NCBI RefSeq assembly: GCF_002575655.3
Contig: NC_053040.3
Location: forward strand, 354,886,267 to 354,950,266
Direction: 5' to 3'
DNA: 64,000 bases
Source: Aegilops tauschii subsp. strangulata
Taxonomy: Eukaryota; Streptophyta; Magnoliopsida; Poales; Poaceae
The position numbers and the translations under genes are program-made. The notes under the pieces were generated by a model. The model made no database searches. It saw nothing but the letters and a program-made list of their open reading frames with translations, and was not told the DNA's origin. Position 1 is the stretch's first letter; every line of letters begins with the position of its first letter. This document shows positions 52,929 to 64,000 of the stretch, one piece after another.

Positions 52929-53909
52929 TCACGAGCCACCGGGGCCCTGAGCCTCGGGAGGCTCTAGGGGTCCTGGCGGCTTCTTGAGGACCGTCTCCAT
53001 CTCCATCAGGACGGCGTGATGCCCGGCCTCCTGGGATGCTAGGGCGCGCCGCAAGTTGCACTGGTAGGCGGACACCACGCTTGGCAGGCCAAAAGGCATG
53101 CGAACGTAGCTGTGCGGTGGACCCTCGCAGCATCCCACGTGCGAAGGCCACAAGAGCTCCTGAGATGCGGCCCTATTGAGCCCTGGGACGTCGATGCAGA
53201 CGCGTAGCCCGACATCCTCGCCTGGATGGGGAGCTGCGCCTGGTGAGCGGTAGTCGCCGTGCATGGCCCTTGCGTCTTGCAGTTCCTGAGTGGTCCTGAT
53301 GATGAACTCCTGAGCGGTGGGTGCTCCTCGCCCTGTGTTCTCCTGAGGGAAACTTGCCGTGAAGCACGCCTCCAGGTGGTGCCCGAGCGCCTCCCTCGTG
53401 ATGTTGGCAAGGTCTGAGGCCCTCCAGAAGAGATCCCCCGAGCCCTGCTCGAGAAGTGCGCCGGGCACGCTTTCCTATGTGAGGGAGGGAGGCGCCCCAG
53501 GCGCGGGCGATGATCCTGACGAGGTACCGCTCGCGACGCCACCCTCCTGAGGTCCTGCGCAGCGCAGCTGCTTTTTCTTCTCGGGGGTGGCCTCAGGAGG
53601 GCACTCGCCCTTGCTGTCGGGGTCGCCGATTGCTGCATCTTGGAAGGCGCGCTCGAGGGAGCACACCGCGTCTCTTTCTTCACACGGGACAGTGATGATT
53701 CCGCTGCTTCCTGGCATCTTGAGGACGTTGTAGCCGTGATGGGTCACCGTCATGAACATGGCCAGGGCTGGATACCCGAGGATGGCATTGTATGGCTGAC
53801 GGATGTGCGCGATGTCGAAGTCGATGAGCTCGGTGCGATAGTTGTTTCGTTCTCCGAAGGTGACTAGGAGGCGGACCTGCCCAATCGGGGTAGTGGAGCC
53901 GTCGGTCAC
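52929..53909 (-). pseudogene. Tat pol: protease-RT spacer and truncated reverse transcriptase
   Basis: Minus strand. The first part (53909-53475) has QVRLLVTFGERNN, YNAILGYPALAMFM and ITVPCEERDAVCSLERAF, the conserved stretch between protease and reverse transcriptase in Tat elements. A stop near 53475 breaks the frame. The second part (53468-52929, same frame) has a degenerate RT start: LRVCIDVPGLNRA, YVRMPFGLPSVVSAYQ. The YVDD catalytic motif, RNase H and integrase are absent, since sequence changes to spacer repeats near 52900. It continues the gag-protease frame to its right. It cannot encode active enzyme. Confidence 0.82.
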
Positions 53910-53936
53910 TCCTGAGAAAGGCTTGGTGGGCTGGAG

Positions 53937-55968
53937 CTAGTCGTAGGGCACTTGAAGATTGTCAAACGTGTCGACAGACAGGACGTTGAGCCCTGCGCCG
54001 CCGTCGATGAGGGTCTTGGTGACTTGCACGTTGCTGATGACTGGGGAACAAAGCATCGGGAGGGCGCCAGCGGTAGCCGCACACTTGAGCTCATCTGCCG
54101 AACTGAACGTGATGGCGCACTTGGACCATCTGAGCGGGCGCGTGGCCTCGAGCTTGGGGAGGACTGCATTCACTTCACGAGCAAACTGTTTGAAGATACG
54201 CTGCGAGGCTGGGGCCTGAGCTCTGCCCAAGATGCAGGCGATAGCACGTGGCTCCTGGAAGCCCCCAGCCCCCTCGTCTTGGTGGTGGTCATCATTCCTT
54301 CTTGGTGGTGGTGGTAGCGGAGGAAGACCGGCATTGCCCTGAGGATGGTCTTCACGAGGCTGGTCCCTCCAGGCGCCCTCGCGAGGCTGATCCTGCGAGC
54401 GGTCCTCACGAGGCCGGTCGCGCCACTCCTGGCACGGGCCACGGTCATCCCAGCGTCCGCCACCACGTCCTCCTCCTCGGCCGTAGCCCCGGTCGTTGCG
54501 CTCGGGGCGTCGACCGAAGCGTCCTTCACGAATGGCTCTGAGCTCTTGATAGTTGCTGGTGTTGTGGCTATGCAGGTTACGGAAGGCGCAGAATGGTCGG
54601 CTGCTCTTGGATGACTCAGGTTGGTCTCTGCCGCGCTTGGTGTCCGGCTTCACCGCGAGCACGGCTGCTCCCTTGCGCTTCACGTCCTTGGCCTTGGCTT
54701 TCTTCTCCTCCGGGTCCGCAGCCGGGAGCTCGAGGAGGGAGAGGTGCCCCTCCTCAGCTCTTGCGCACTTGGTCGCTAGGTTGAACAGCTCCAGGGACGT
54801 GCAGAGCTCCTCATGGATGGAGAGCTCCTCCTTCATCTTTATGTCACAGACGCCATCAGAGAACTCGGAGATGATGGCCTCGTCCGTCACCTTGGGGATC
54901 TTGAGGCGAAAGTTGTTGAAGCGCTGGATGTACTTCTGGAGGGTCTCTCCTGGTTGCTGCTTGACGCGGCATAGGTCACCCGCGGCCGGAGGGTGGTCGC
55001 GAGTGCCCTGGAAGTTGGCGACGAAGCGGTTGCGCATCTCGTCCTAGGAGGAGATCGAGCTTGGAGGCAGGTTGAGGAGCCAAGAGCGGGCACCATCTTT
55101 GAGAGCCATGGGGAACCAGTTCGCCATGACTTTCTCGTTGCGTTTGGCCGCCTCGATGCTCAGCTCGTAGAGCTGCAAGAACTCCGTGGGGTCGGGGGTG
55201 CCATCGTAGCGAGGAGGCAGATCCGGCTTGAACTTGCCAGGCCAGGAGACGCTACGCAGCTCGGGGGTGAAGGCGCGGCAGCCGGCCGTTGTCACCGGGG
55301 CCTGTCTTGGAGGCGGGGCTTGGTCTTGGCGCCCGCGCACCGCCAAGGCAAGCGGCGCGGGGCCTTGCCGCATCAAGCGATCCTGGCCTGGGCAGTGCGG
55401 CGAGTGGTGGAGCGTTTTCTTGCGGTCGAGGAACTTCTTGGCAGCTTCTCTCTTCTTGCACGGGTGCCGGACACGGCAGGTCGCGTCATGGCACCACGCG
55501 CCTTAGTGCCAAGACTCCGTCTTGGGGCAGAGGTGGTGGAGGCACTCCATGGGCCACGCCGCCCGCAGCTGGTGGAGGGCGAGGCAGCGGGAGGGAGGGC
55601 GCAGGGGAGCCCCCTGCGGCGCTGACAAGCTCGGCTATGCGGTCGAGCCAGTCCTCGTAGAAGTCGTCGATGGGGCGGTAGCGCAGGAGCTCGCGTGCCA
55701 TGCACAGAGCGGCCTGCGCGTCCACGGGAGTGCGACGAGCGTGGGATGATGAACCGGCCAGGGTCAGCGATGGAGTGGCGCTGCGGCCGTCCCGTCGCAC
55801 CGAGGGGTGCAACGGGGATGCTTGCTGCTCATTCCTCGCCGGGCCGGTGGCGGCGTTGGCGGCAGGTGACGGAGAACGATGGGGTGGCCCGCCGACGGGA
55901 GCCGTCTGAGCGACGCGGGTGGCGAGGGCAGCCCGGCGCTCGGCGCGAGCGCGGCGTGCGTCCGGCAT
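53937..55968 (-). pseudogene. Tat gag and protease, decayed
   Basis: Minus strand. It opens at 55968 (MPDARRARAERRAA) about 60 bp after the primer-binding site. A frameshift near 55,400-55,480 separates this from the capsid part (55376-55044: KFKPDLPPRYDGTPDP, FLQLYELSIEAA, LKDGARSWLLNLPP), which is the retrotransposon capsid core. A TAG at about 55043 interrupts it, then it continues FQGTRDHPPAAGDLCRVKQQ and GETLQKYIQRFNNF. A zinc-like FCAFRNLHSHNTSNYQEL follows, then an Arg/Gly-rich stretch, then the protease (LIDGGAGLNVLSVDTF). A stop at 53937-53939 ends this part. Capsid packages the RNA and protease cuts the polyprotein. Breaks make this copy inactive. Confidence 0.88.
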
Positions 55969-56022
55969 AGAGACGATGAAGCAATGGGACGTGGAGCGAC
56001 GGAAGGGATGCTTCAGGGCACC

Positions 56023-56038
56023 CCTACCTGGCGCGCCA
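56023..56038 (-). promoter_or_regulatory. Primer-binding site of the Tat element
   Basis: On the minus strand TGGCGCGCCAGGTAGG follows the 5' LTR end (CTGACA) after two bases. It is a typical gypsy primer site by position. It confirms that the right LTR is the 5' LTR. Confidence 0.7.
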
Positions 56039-56040
56039 AA

Positions 56041-56906
56041 TGTCAGATGTCGGGTTCCGGCAAAACCCTTAAGGTTCCAAATCTGGGGTGCGCGCGAAGT
56101 TCTCCCCCTACCGATCCACGTCCTAGCTTTGCTAAGATCTCAAGGGCTAACCCGACGAACTCGCAACACAAAGAACACAAGATTTATACTGGTTCGGGCC
56201 ACCGTTGTGGTGTAACATCCTACTCCAGTCTGGTGGTGGTGGATTGCCTCTTGGGCTGAGGATGAACAGTTACAAGGGGAAGAACAGCCTCCTCAGGTTG
56301 AGGTTTTTTTGTGCTCGGTGTGCGGGTGAGGATTCTCTCTGTTCGTTCATGCTCTGTCTCCAGACTAAGTTGCCTCCTACTGTGGTGGCTAGTCCTATTT
56401 ATAGAGGCCTTGGTCCTCTCCCCAAATATTGAGCGGCAAGGGATTCCACAACGGCCAGTTTGAAGGGAGACAACTAGTACAAGCTATCCTGACAAAAGTA
56501 GTCTTAGCCTGCCAAAGGCTCTGGTGGTGACGCCGCCTTGGGCTCCACGATGACCTCCGTCTTGCCGTCCTGCTGGTCTTGGTCTCGTTGCACTGATATG
56601 GAAACCATTGCTTGATGCCTCGGTACTCCGCGCCTGCGCTTCCCCCCTTAGCGCCAAAGAGGAAACAAGGACTCTGTGCGCGCTAGCGCCCACCTGGCGC
56701 CCACCTGGTCTCGGTCGTCATGGCCCACGTCACGAGAACCTCGCGAGGTTTGCCTTGCCTTGATCTCTTCGCCCCTCGCGAGCCAACCTGGTGAGGCCGC
56801 TCCTGAGGAGGTCTTGTGTCGTCCGCCTCGCGAGGCTTAGCCCTTCGCGAGGGTCTTGAAAGCTTGTTGGTGAAGATGGGCCATACGGCCCCACCAGCAG
56901 AGCCAC
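56041..56906 (-). repeat. 5' LTR of the Tat element, truncated by ~55 bp
   Basis: It aligns from TGTCAGATGTCGG to CAGCAGAGCCAC with the left LTR. The left copy then continues ~55 bp to its end, whereas here the sequence changes at 56907. The U3 start of the 5' LTR is therefore missing, and the target duplication cannot be tested (GGTCT precedes the left LTR). Confidence 0.85.
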
Positions 56907-57574
56907 AATACGGGCCCTCGCGAGGTTTGTAGCTTCATCTAGATGCCACTCAACCGCCTCCGAAAAAAATTCATACACAATGGCCGCCTAAGCACACATG
57001 CGCACGGCCGAAATCGCTCCCGCCCACTGTTTGGGACACCTGGGATTACCATCCTACCCCCGACCCACAGTAGGTTCGAAATTTAAGAGGGGGGCAAAGT
57101 TTGTACTTTCCCCAAATTTCAAACAAGCGCGTCCCATCTTCTGTTCAAAAAGCCAAAAACAAGCGCGTCCCAGACCGAAACATGGTTCTCCCCCTCCCCC
57201 ACCCACCCGTCCGATTCCCCATTCGTACTCCGTGGGCGCAAAAACTACCACTCCACCAGCCGTGAAACCCCGGCATCCTCTGTCCGCCACCACATCCCAC
57301 CCATCAACCGCTGCCCTCCTCCATCACGCCGGAGCCGATACCCCAATGTAGTCGTCCACCGCAACGCCCTCCACGGCTAGTAGTTGAAGCCGAGGCTGAG
57401 CCGTCCGTACCCGAGCCAGTTCAACCACGTTGCCCTGCGCCTCACTGCTGCTGCTCCAACTTCGCCACCCTCCACTGCACTGGAGCTGTTCCTGCTACGC
57501 CGTCCTTCGCCGCCTCGGATCTGCTTCCCCTCCGCCGATATACGACCACGGAAAAAAAAGTCAACAATTTGGCC

Positions 57575-58649
57575 ATGGGTTTGTCGAAGGATCCATGGTT
57601 CTCCAAAACATCGGTTCCCCCGGGAGAAAAAAGAAGATCGCCGCGACATATGGAGGAGACCACACTGGCAACCGATAAGGGTACTCCTCTTCCCTTATTC
57701 GTGCAAATCATACGTGTCTGTTTGCACGGTATTCATCCCACAGAAGACACTAGTTGACCGCTTCTTCTTGATACTAGATGTTCCTAGTAACTCGCGATGC
57801 AGAAGGTTTCTCCTCATATACTATTTCACCTTAGCTAGAGGTCCGTCGCCCCCCTGAATTTCAATTCCTGGTCAGTTGATTCCCAGTTAACGGAAGCATT
57901 CCCCGGCGTAACAGGTGCTAGTCCGCTTATTACGCCGGGGAAGCAGCGCCTCAGTGTTTATCTTAGGGGCGTGTGGGGCCTAGAGCTACTGGCGCCCGAT
58001 CTGGAGGTCGGCTGGGATTAAAGGGATGGCCTAGGGGCACTGCCAAGCACGGCGGTAGTGTGAGGTCGAGGGGAGGGCGGGGCGGCGGAGGCAGGGGTCT
58101 GGGCCGGTGGTCGCTGGCGGTTCGAGAAAGATCATCAACAGTGACTGGCGGAAGGTAGACGAAGGCAATCTGCCCGTTCCTTATAGATCGGATGGTTCAT
58201 TAAAAAAATTGACTGACCTATTTATTTTCAGTCGACTGTTATCTTGATATGACCACATGTGGTGGTGTGCTGGAGGAGTACCTGCATTTCCCGTGCTCAT
58301 ATATTACAAAATCATACGGAGTAGAATCTAATTTTGTTTGCCATGCAATGTTGTAGAGCTATCATAGGTCTCCTGTCATTTGTTTTTCAGCCACCTGCTA
58401 TTTGCTACTTTTACAGTGCACTAGTTCTGCACACACTTCACCCATACCCTCACTATTGTGTTTTTATGCAAGGATTTTTCAGAGTCTGCCTTGAGAGAAG
58501 CAGAAAAGAAAAGAGAGAAGTTGCTCCAGCTTTCTATGCAGGTATTCACGGCACGCTACATCGCTATAAAGGGTGCAGTGTCAGCAGATGGAGACGGTAA
58601 ACATAGCTCTGGAGTTGATGACCTCGCTCGCAATGAACCACCATCCCAG
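57575..58649 (+). pseudogene. Transposase_24 gene copy 2, exons 1-2 only
   Basis: Exon 1 starts at ATG 57575 (MGLSKDPWFSKTSVPP) and ends at 57680 before GTACTC. Exon 2 is 58483-58649 (ESALREAEKKREKLLQ, AVSADGDGKHSSGVDDLARN) and ends before GTGCTTGC. Both exons are open and in phase, and exon 2 is one codon shorter than in copy 1. The rest is removed by the LTR at 58740, so the gene is truncated rather than decayed. The ATG present here is AAG in copy 1. Confidence 0.75.
57899..57942. repeat. Intron-1 hairpin, copy 2
   Basis: The outer 13-bp stem is identical to copy 1. The inner stem has three changes (AGGTG opposite CGCTT) that still allow pairing through G-T wobbles. Confidence 0.85.
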
Positions 58650-58739
58650 GTGCTTGCTTTAACTTCGCAGTGTCATATGTGGTAGCATGTTCCATATGGT
58701 GTCTAGCTTGTATTCGAAAGGCCGAAGTCGGTCTTTATT

Positions 58740-61316
58740 TGTCACAACCCTAGTCAGTGCTTGCATTAGAGTGGTGCATCATGTTTAAATTTTTCAGGAA
58801 CTTGAAATGGGGATGTTCAAACCCTAGAACCAAATGAAATCCAATTAGGATCAAAATGAAATATTCTCAATGAACCTGAAATGCCCTTAAAAAATGTTCA
58901 TCATTTTTGACTTGGTCCAGAACCTCTACCAAAAATGGTGCTCACTTTTCTAGGACACTTTGGATCTTTCAACAAAATCATAAAGTATTTGCATTTGGAC
59001 ATTAAATGCTACAAATATTTTAAATGTCCAAATAATCTTGAAAGCATTTGAGGGTTGTTGAAAATATTTTCAAAAGAGCCCACAATTATTTCCAGGATTT
59101 TTGTAAATGCTTTAGCATTTTAAATAAAACCAAACAGTTGGAGAAAAACAGAAAACCGAACAAAATTAGCAGAGAGAGAGAGAGAGAGAGAGAAAGGCCA
59201 GAGGCCACTTACCCGGCTGGACCGGCCCATCTGGCCCGTGCCAATCGTCACCTACCTCTGCCAGTAGGTAGAGGAGGGAGCCAGCGCACGCGCGCGCGAG
59301 GCGCCACGCCTCCTCCCTGCTTGCCTGCCTCACCGGGCGCCTCGAAGGCCCTCCTCGGCACCGCCCCGACCCCCTGGACACCACTCTCCCCACCTGGCTC
59401 TCTCCCTCGCCCTCTCCCCGCCATGGCCGACGAAGCCGTGCCCGCGCCGCCGTGAAACTCGCAGCCACCGCCTCTCCCTCGTCGCTCCGTAGTGTCCCCG
59501 AGCTCCGCCGTCGTCCACTCTTTCGAGCAGACCGAGCCCCGAGCGCTTGCTCACCCTGGAGTCGCTACACCGTCTTCGTCTTCAGCGCCCGTCGCCGGAG
59601 ATCCACCTCGCCGCCCTGCTCAGCTCCGACCGCCCCCGACCTCGTCGTATGCTCCACTGAGATTGCCATGAGCCCTGCTCCGTCCTCCCCTCTCCGTTCA
59701 CGCTCTCGTGCACCATAGCGACTGCACGAAGCTCGCCCGCACGCGCTGCCGCCTCTGCACGTCACCGTCGTGGCCACAGCCACGCGGGCTCGAAACCGAG
59801 CGCGTCACCGCACTCGCCGCATCCCCAGGAGCCAGCAGCACCGCTCCGCACCTCCCGCCGTGCCTCCTAGCGACGACCCTAAGCTCGCCCGAGCTCCGGC
59901 AGCCGCCAACGTCGTCGCCGGCGTCTTTTCCGACCACCCCGAGCCCAACCACCACCACCACTCGACGCGGCAGCTCCCTAGCTTCACGTAGATGCCCTCC
60001 GCTGCTCGTTTGGTCGCCGGAGCGCGAAACCCACGCCTCCGCCGTGTTCGGCCGTCGCCGGCGACTAAACGACTGTGATTTGACCCAGTTTGACCAGGGA
60101 TTTGACCCACCTGGGTCACTGTCGTGTGGGCCCAGGCCCTTAACTAATCTAGGTTAGGATTAGTTAGTGCTAATTAACTTAGGTTAGTTAAGTTAGTCAC
60201 TGACAGGCGGGCCCCAATGGTCAGGTTTGACCTGGACCGCCTCTGTTGACTCACCGACGTCACAGTGACGCAATGCTGACGCAGTAAAGCATTTTCTGGA
60301 TTTAAGTTTATTCAGGAAATTCCAGAAAATGCTACAAACTTCAAAAAATCATATAAATTAATCTGTAACTCCAAATGCAAAGATTTATATATAAAAAATG
60401 ATCAGAAAAATCCAATCTATCCATCTGTACTGGTTTCATGCATGTTAAAGCAACTTAACCCTGCTGTTTATATCAAAACATGATAAAGCACTATTTAAAT
60501 TCATAAGATGAGTTTGGGGTTGAACCTTTGGTTCAAAATGGCTCAAACCCATCTGGTTGTAGTTGCATTAGCCCAACACACTCATTTTGCCATGTCATGT
60601 GCATGCATCATATTGTTGCATATCGCCATGTATTGATTGTGTTACCGGTGTAATCTCCGTGGTAGGTTCTGCTCCCGAGGATATTCATGAATATCCAGTT
60701 GATGGGCAGTACCCCTCGACCACTCTGTCAAGCAAGCAAAACCCCCCTTGTTCATTCCGATACAATCCCACTCTCTCACTCCTGCTCTCTTTATTTGCAT
60801 TAGGACAACAATGATTCATCTGTTACATGTTGCTGTAGTTGAACCCCTTTTCCTCTGCATGACCTGTCATTGCCAGAGTAAATAGATGAAACCCACTAGC
60901 ATAAGTAGGAGTTGTTTGAGCCCTTCTGTGCCTACTCATTCATGCTTGTTTGTCATGCCTGCTACTGCTTAGAGTTGAGTCAGGTCTGATTCATCGGGGA
61001 TGAATTGGAATGGTGATGAACATGTCCTACTGTGTGTGAGCTAAGTGTGTGAACATGATTTGGTAAAGGTAGCGGTGAGAGGCCATGTAGGAGTACATGG
61101 TGGGTTTTCTCATTGAAACCGTCCTCAAGAACTAAGTTCTGTGTTTGTGATCCATGAACAGCTACTACCACGCGTTGGGCCCGAAACCAATGGACCCTCT
61201 CGACTTATTAACCGCCCATGTCCTCTGTCCGGGAGTTGCAAGTTATTTCTGGTGTTTGTAGTATGCTGGAGGCCGTGCGCAGCGCTGACCCGAGGGGTGG
61301 GCTGTGATGCGGTAGG
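58740..61316 (+). repeat. Gypsy-type LTR, interrupted
   Basis: It starts TGTCACAACCCTAG and follows the same internal plan as the LTR at 2087-6004: an AT-rich first part, a GC-rich leader-like middle (59200-60060), TGACAGGCGGGCCCC and GTTGACTCACCGACGTCAC, a CCAGAAAATGC stretch, then a GGTTCTGCTCCCGAGGAT exon-like patch near 60665. Another LTR interrupts it at 61317, so its end is not seen. Frames in the GC-rich part are not genes. (GA)n lies at 59170-59192. Confidence 0.7.
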
Positions 61317-62791
61317 TGCTACCTCTTGAGCACTGCGTTGGTTTTCCCTTGAAGAGGAAAGGGTGATGCATTAAAGTAGCGTATGTATTTCCCTCAGTTT
61401 TTGAGAACCAAGGTATCAATCCAGTAGGAGGCCACGCTCAAGTCCCTCGCACCTACACAAACAAATAAAAACCTCGCAACCAACACAACAAAGGGGTTGT
61501 CAATCCCTTCACGGTCACTTACGAAAGTGAGATCTGATAGATATGATAAGATAATATTTTTGGTATTTTTATAATAAAGATGTAGAGCAAAATAAAAGGC
61601 AATAAAAATAGCTAAGTGTTGGAAGATTAATATGATGGAAAATAGACCCCCGGGCCATACGTTTCACTAGTGGCTTCTCTCGAGAGCATAAGTATTACGG
61701 TGGGTGAACAAATTACTGTTGAGCAATTGATAGAATTGAGCATAGTTATGAGAATATCTAGGTATGATCATGTATATAGGCATCACGTCCGTGACAAGCA
61801 GACCGACTCCTGCCTGCATCCACTACTATTACTCCACACATCAACTGCTATCCAGCATGCATCTAGAGTATTAAGTTCAAAAGAACAGAGTAACGCTTTA
61901 AGTAAGATGACATGATGTAGAGGGATAAACTGATGCAATATGATATAAACCCCATCTTGTTATCCTCGATGGCAACAATACAATACGTGCCTTGCTGCCC
62001 CTGCTGTCACTGGGAAAGGACACCGCAAGATTGAACCCAAAGCTAAGAACTTCTCCCATTGCAAGAAAGATCAATCTAGTAGGCCAAACCAAACTGATAA
62101 TTCGAAGAGACTTGCAAAGATAACCAATCATATATAAAAGAATTCAGAGGAGATTCTAATATTGTTCATAGATAAACTTGATCATAAACCCCAATTCATC
62201 AGTCTCAACAAACACACCGCAAACGTAGATTACATCAAATAGATCTCCACGAGAATCGTGGAGAACTTTGTATTGAGATCCAAAAAGAGAGAAGAAGCCA
62301 TCTAGCTAATAACTATGGACCCAAAGGTTTGAGGTAAACTACTCACACATCATCGGAGAGGCTATCGTGTTGATGTAGAAGCCCTCCGTGATTAATGCCC
62401 CCTCCGGCAGGACGCCAGAAAAGGCCCCAAGATGGGATTTCACGGGTATAGAAGGTTGCGCCGGTGGAATTAGGTTTTCGTGGATGCCTTTGTTGGTTTG
62501 GGGGTACGTAGGTATATATAGGAGGAAGAAGTACATCGGTGGAGCAACGTGGGCCCCACGAGGGTGGAGGGCACGCCGAGGGGGTAGGCGCGCCCCCCTG
62601 CCTCGTGCTCTCCTGGTTGATGTCTTGACATGGAGTCCAAGTCCTCTGGATCACGTTTGTTCTGAAAATCACGTTCCCGAAGGTTTCATTCCGTTTGGAC
62701 TCCGTTTGATATTATTTTTCTGCGAAACTCTGAAATAGGCGAAAAAACAACAATTTGGGCTGGGCCTCCGGTTAATAGGTTAGTCCCAAAA
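61317..62791 (-). repeat. Unclassified LTR, minus orientation, cut on its right
   Basis: It starts TGCTACCTCTTGAGC and shows no coding content. The landmarks CTCAGTTTTTGAGAACCAAG, GACTCCTGCCTGCATCCACT and GGGCTGGGCCTCCGGTTAAT give it the style of a very common Triticeae LTR. From memory that family ends about 100 bp beyond the point where LTR sequence changes at 62792; this is recollection, not shown here. The five bases before it are GTAGG. Confidence 0.55.
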
Positions 62792-64000
62792 TGTAACGCC
62801 CACGATGCGGCTATATCTCCCACGTGTCGAGGCACGACTTAGAGGCATAACCGCATAGTGGTTTTGTCGCAAGAAGGGTCATCTTCACACAATCCCATGT
62901 AATGAACAAGAATGGGATAAAGAGTTGGCTTACAATCGCCACTTCACACAATACATAAATATAAATCATACATCAGCCAAAATACACACATAGACCGACT
63001 ACGGTCAAGATCCAAATGAAAATAAGATAACCCCAAATGCTAGATCCCCGATCGTCCCAACTGGGCTCCACTACTGATCATCAGGAAAAGACACATAGTA
63101 ACGACCACGTTCCTCGTCGAACTCCCACTTGAGATCGACCCCATCATCTGCACTGGCATCGTCGGCACCTGCAACTGTTTTGGTAGAATCTGTGAGTCAC
63201 GGGTACTCAGCAATCTCACACCCGCGAGATCAAAACTATTTAAGCTTATAGGGAAGGATGGTGTAATGAGGTGGAGCTGCAGCGGAAATAAGCATATATG
63301 GTGGCTAACATACGCAAAAGAGAGCGAGAAGAGAAGCAACGGAACGGTCGTCATCTAGAAATGATCAAGAAGTGATCCTGAACTCCTACTTACGTCATTC
63401 ATAACTCAGACCGTGTTCACTTTTCGAACTCTACCGAGAAGAGACCATCACGGCTACACACACAATTGATGTATTTTAATTGGGTCAAGTGACAAGTTCT
63501 CTACAACCGGACATTAAAAAATTCCCATCTGCCTCATAACCACGGGCACGGCTTTCGAAAGATAATACCCTGCAGGGGTGTCCCAACTTAGCCCATCATA
63601 AGCTCTCAGGGTCAACGAAGGATAAACCTTCTCACGGAAAGACCCGATCAGTCTCGGAATCCCGGTCTACAAGACATTTCGACAATTGTAAAACAAGACC
63701 AGCAAAGCCCCCGAATGTGCCGACAAATCCCGATAGGAGCTGCACATATCTCGTTCTCAGGGCACAACGGATGAGCCAGACGTCGGGTTGGCATAGACCC
63801 TGGTTGCCCAGGGGGCGCCGCACATCGCTCGGTTTGGGCCAGCACTCGAAGGAGCACTGGTCCGGGGGTTTAAATAAAGATGACCCTCGGGCTCGCGAAA
63901 ACCCGGGAGAAAAGGCTTAGGTGGCAAATGGTAAAAACCAAAGTTGGGCCTTACTGGAGTAGTTTTATTCAAGGCGAACTGTCAAGGGGGTCCCATAAAT
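62792..64000 (-). repeat. Gypsy-type LTR, minus orientation, runs off the window
   Basis: On the minus strand it ends CGTGGGCGTTACA, like GGGGGCGTCACA of the LTR at 6004. On the minus strand near 63175-63070 it has an exon-like patch after an ACAG splice-like site: acidic residues ([12 protein letters not shown]), then aromatic ([16 protein letters not shown]), then a stop. The LTR at 5600-5710 has the same sort of patch at the same relative place. CAAAA precedes it. The remaining part lies beyond 64000. Confidence 0.65.

Larger units (their letters stand above)
49553..56906 (-). mobile_element. Tat-lineage Ty3/gypsy element with antisense B3-like ORF
   Basis: Minus-strand order: partial 5' LTR (56906-56041), primer-binding site, gag, protease, the Tat-type spacer, a truncated reverse transcriptase, a repeat-bearing spacer, a plus-strand B3-like ORF, polypurine tract, 3' LTR (50462-49553). 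The protease has IDGGAGLNVLS, and the following QVRLLVTFGERNNYRTELID and HIRQPYNAILGYPALA segment is characteristic of plant Tat elements. The region between reverse transcriptase and the antisense ORF is too short for RNase H and integrase, so pol has a large deletion. LTRs differ at about 20 of the first ~320 aligned bases (hand count), so the insertion is not recent. Confidence 0.85.
56907..58739 (+). mobile_element. CACTA transposon copy 2 (5' part)
   Basis: From 57275 to 58738 it aligns with 6005-7477 (exon 1, hairpin intron, exon 2, start of intron 2 and the CGAAAGGCC insertion start). The part 56907-57274 is what copy 1 lost to the chromovirus and presumably holds promoter and 5' leader (for example CCGCCCACTGTTTGGGACACC). 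The right side is cut by an LTR at 58740. Confidence 0.75.

Noticed and set aside
61670..62131. Small frames of 77-81 codons in the minus-oriented LTR
   Set aside because: They have no start context or domain and lie within a non-coding LTR.

Overview
The window is nuclear DNA of a large-genome grass, most likely Triticeae (wheat, Aegilops or barley group). The evidence is the near-continuous nesting of long-LTR Ty3/gypsy elements, CACTA transposons, a Ty1/copia element and Stowaway-like MITEs, with intron-containing plant transposase genes and no prokaryotic-style operons. I see no confident single-copy host gene. Almost every coding signal belongs to a mobile element or to a passenger inside one. 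Element class and lineage come from motifs and structure. I give no family names because no database search was possible.

Left part (1-14.0 kb): the 3' half of an intact-frame chromovirus (RNase H, integrase, chromodomain) and its ~3.9-kb LTR interrupt a CACTA element. This CACTA keeps its right end near 13504 and carries a Transposase_24 (Ptta/En/Spm) gene. Ten exons can be traced with consistent splice phases and no internal stop. A second copy of the 5' part of the same gene lies at 56.9-58.7 kb and is cut off by a different LTR.

Middle-left (14.0-28.3 kb): a Tat-like gypsy 3' end with a Transposase_28-type ORF antisense to it is interrupted by a copia element. The copia gag is in turn cut by a CACTA-like element, which carries a decayed WRN-type 3'-5' exonuclease and a divergent repeat-rich ORF. 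Next comes another minus-strand gypsy 3' LTR preceded by a ~4.2-kb non-coding, repeat-modular region that contains a tRNA-Lys-like sequence.

Middle (28.3-38.3 kb): a CACTA left end, short and long tandem arrays, a broken GRF zinc-finger gene, and a decayed TNP2-type CACTA transposase on the minus strand. A solo LTR with a GAGAG target duplication follows (38344-39531).

Middle-right (39.5-49.5 kb): a gene-poor patchwork of two opposed Helitron-type 3' ends, MITEs, an element with ~190-bp inverted ends, and a hypothetical ORF containing four 31-residue repeats.

Right part (49.5-64 kb): a minus-strand Tat-lineage gypsy element has two partial LTRs, decayed gag-pol and, between pol and its 3' LTR, a plus-strand B3-domain-like ORF with its own TATA box. 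CACTA copy 2 follows, then three LTRs nested one within another to the window edge.

The most interesting recurring theme is that minus-strand Tat-type elements carry plus-strand ORFs just inside their 3' LTR, one Transposase_28-like and one B3-like. This suggests a variable antisense cargo slot.
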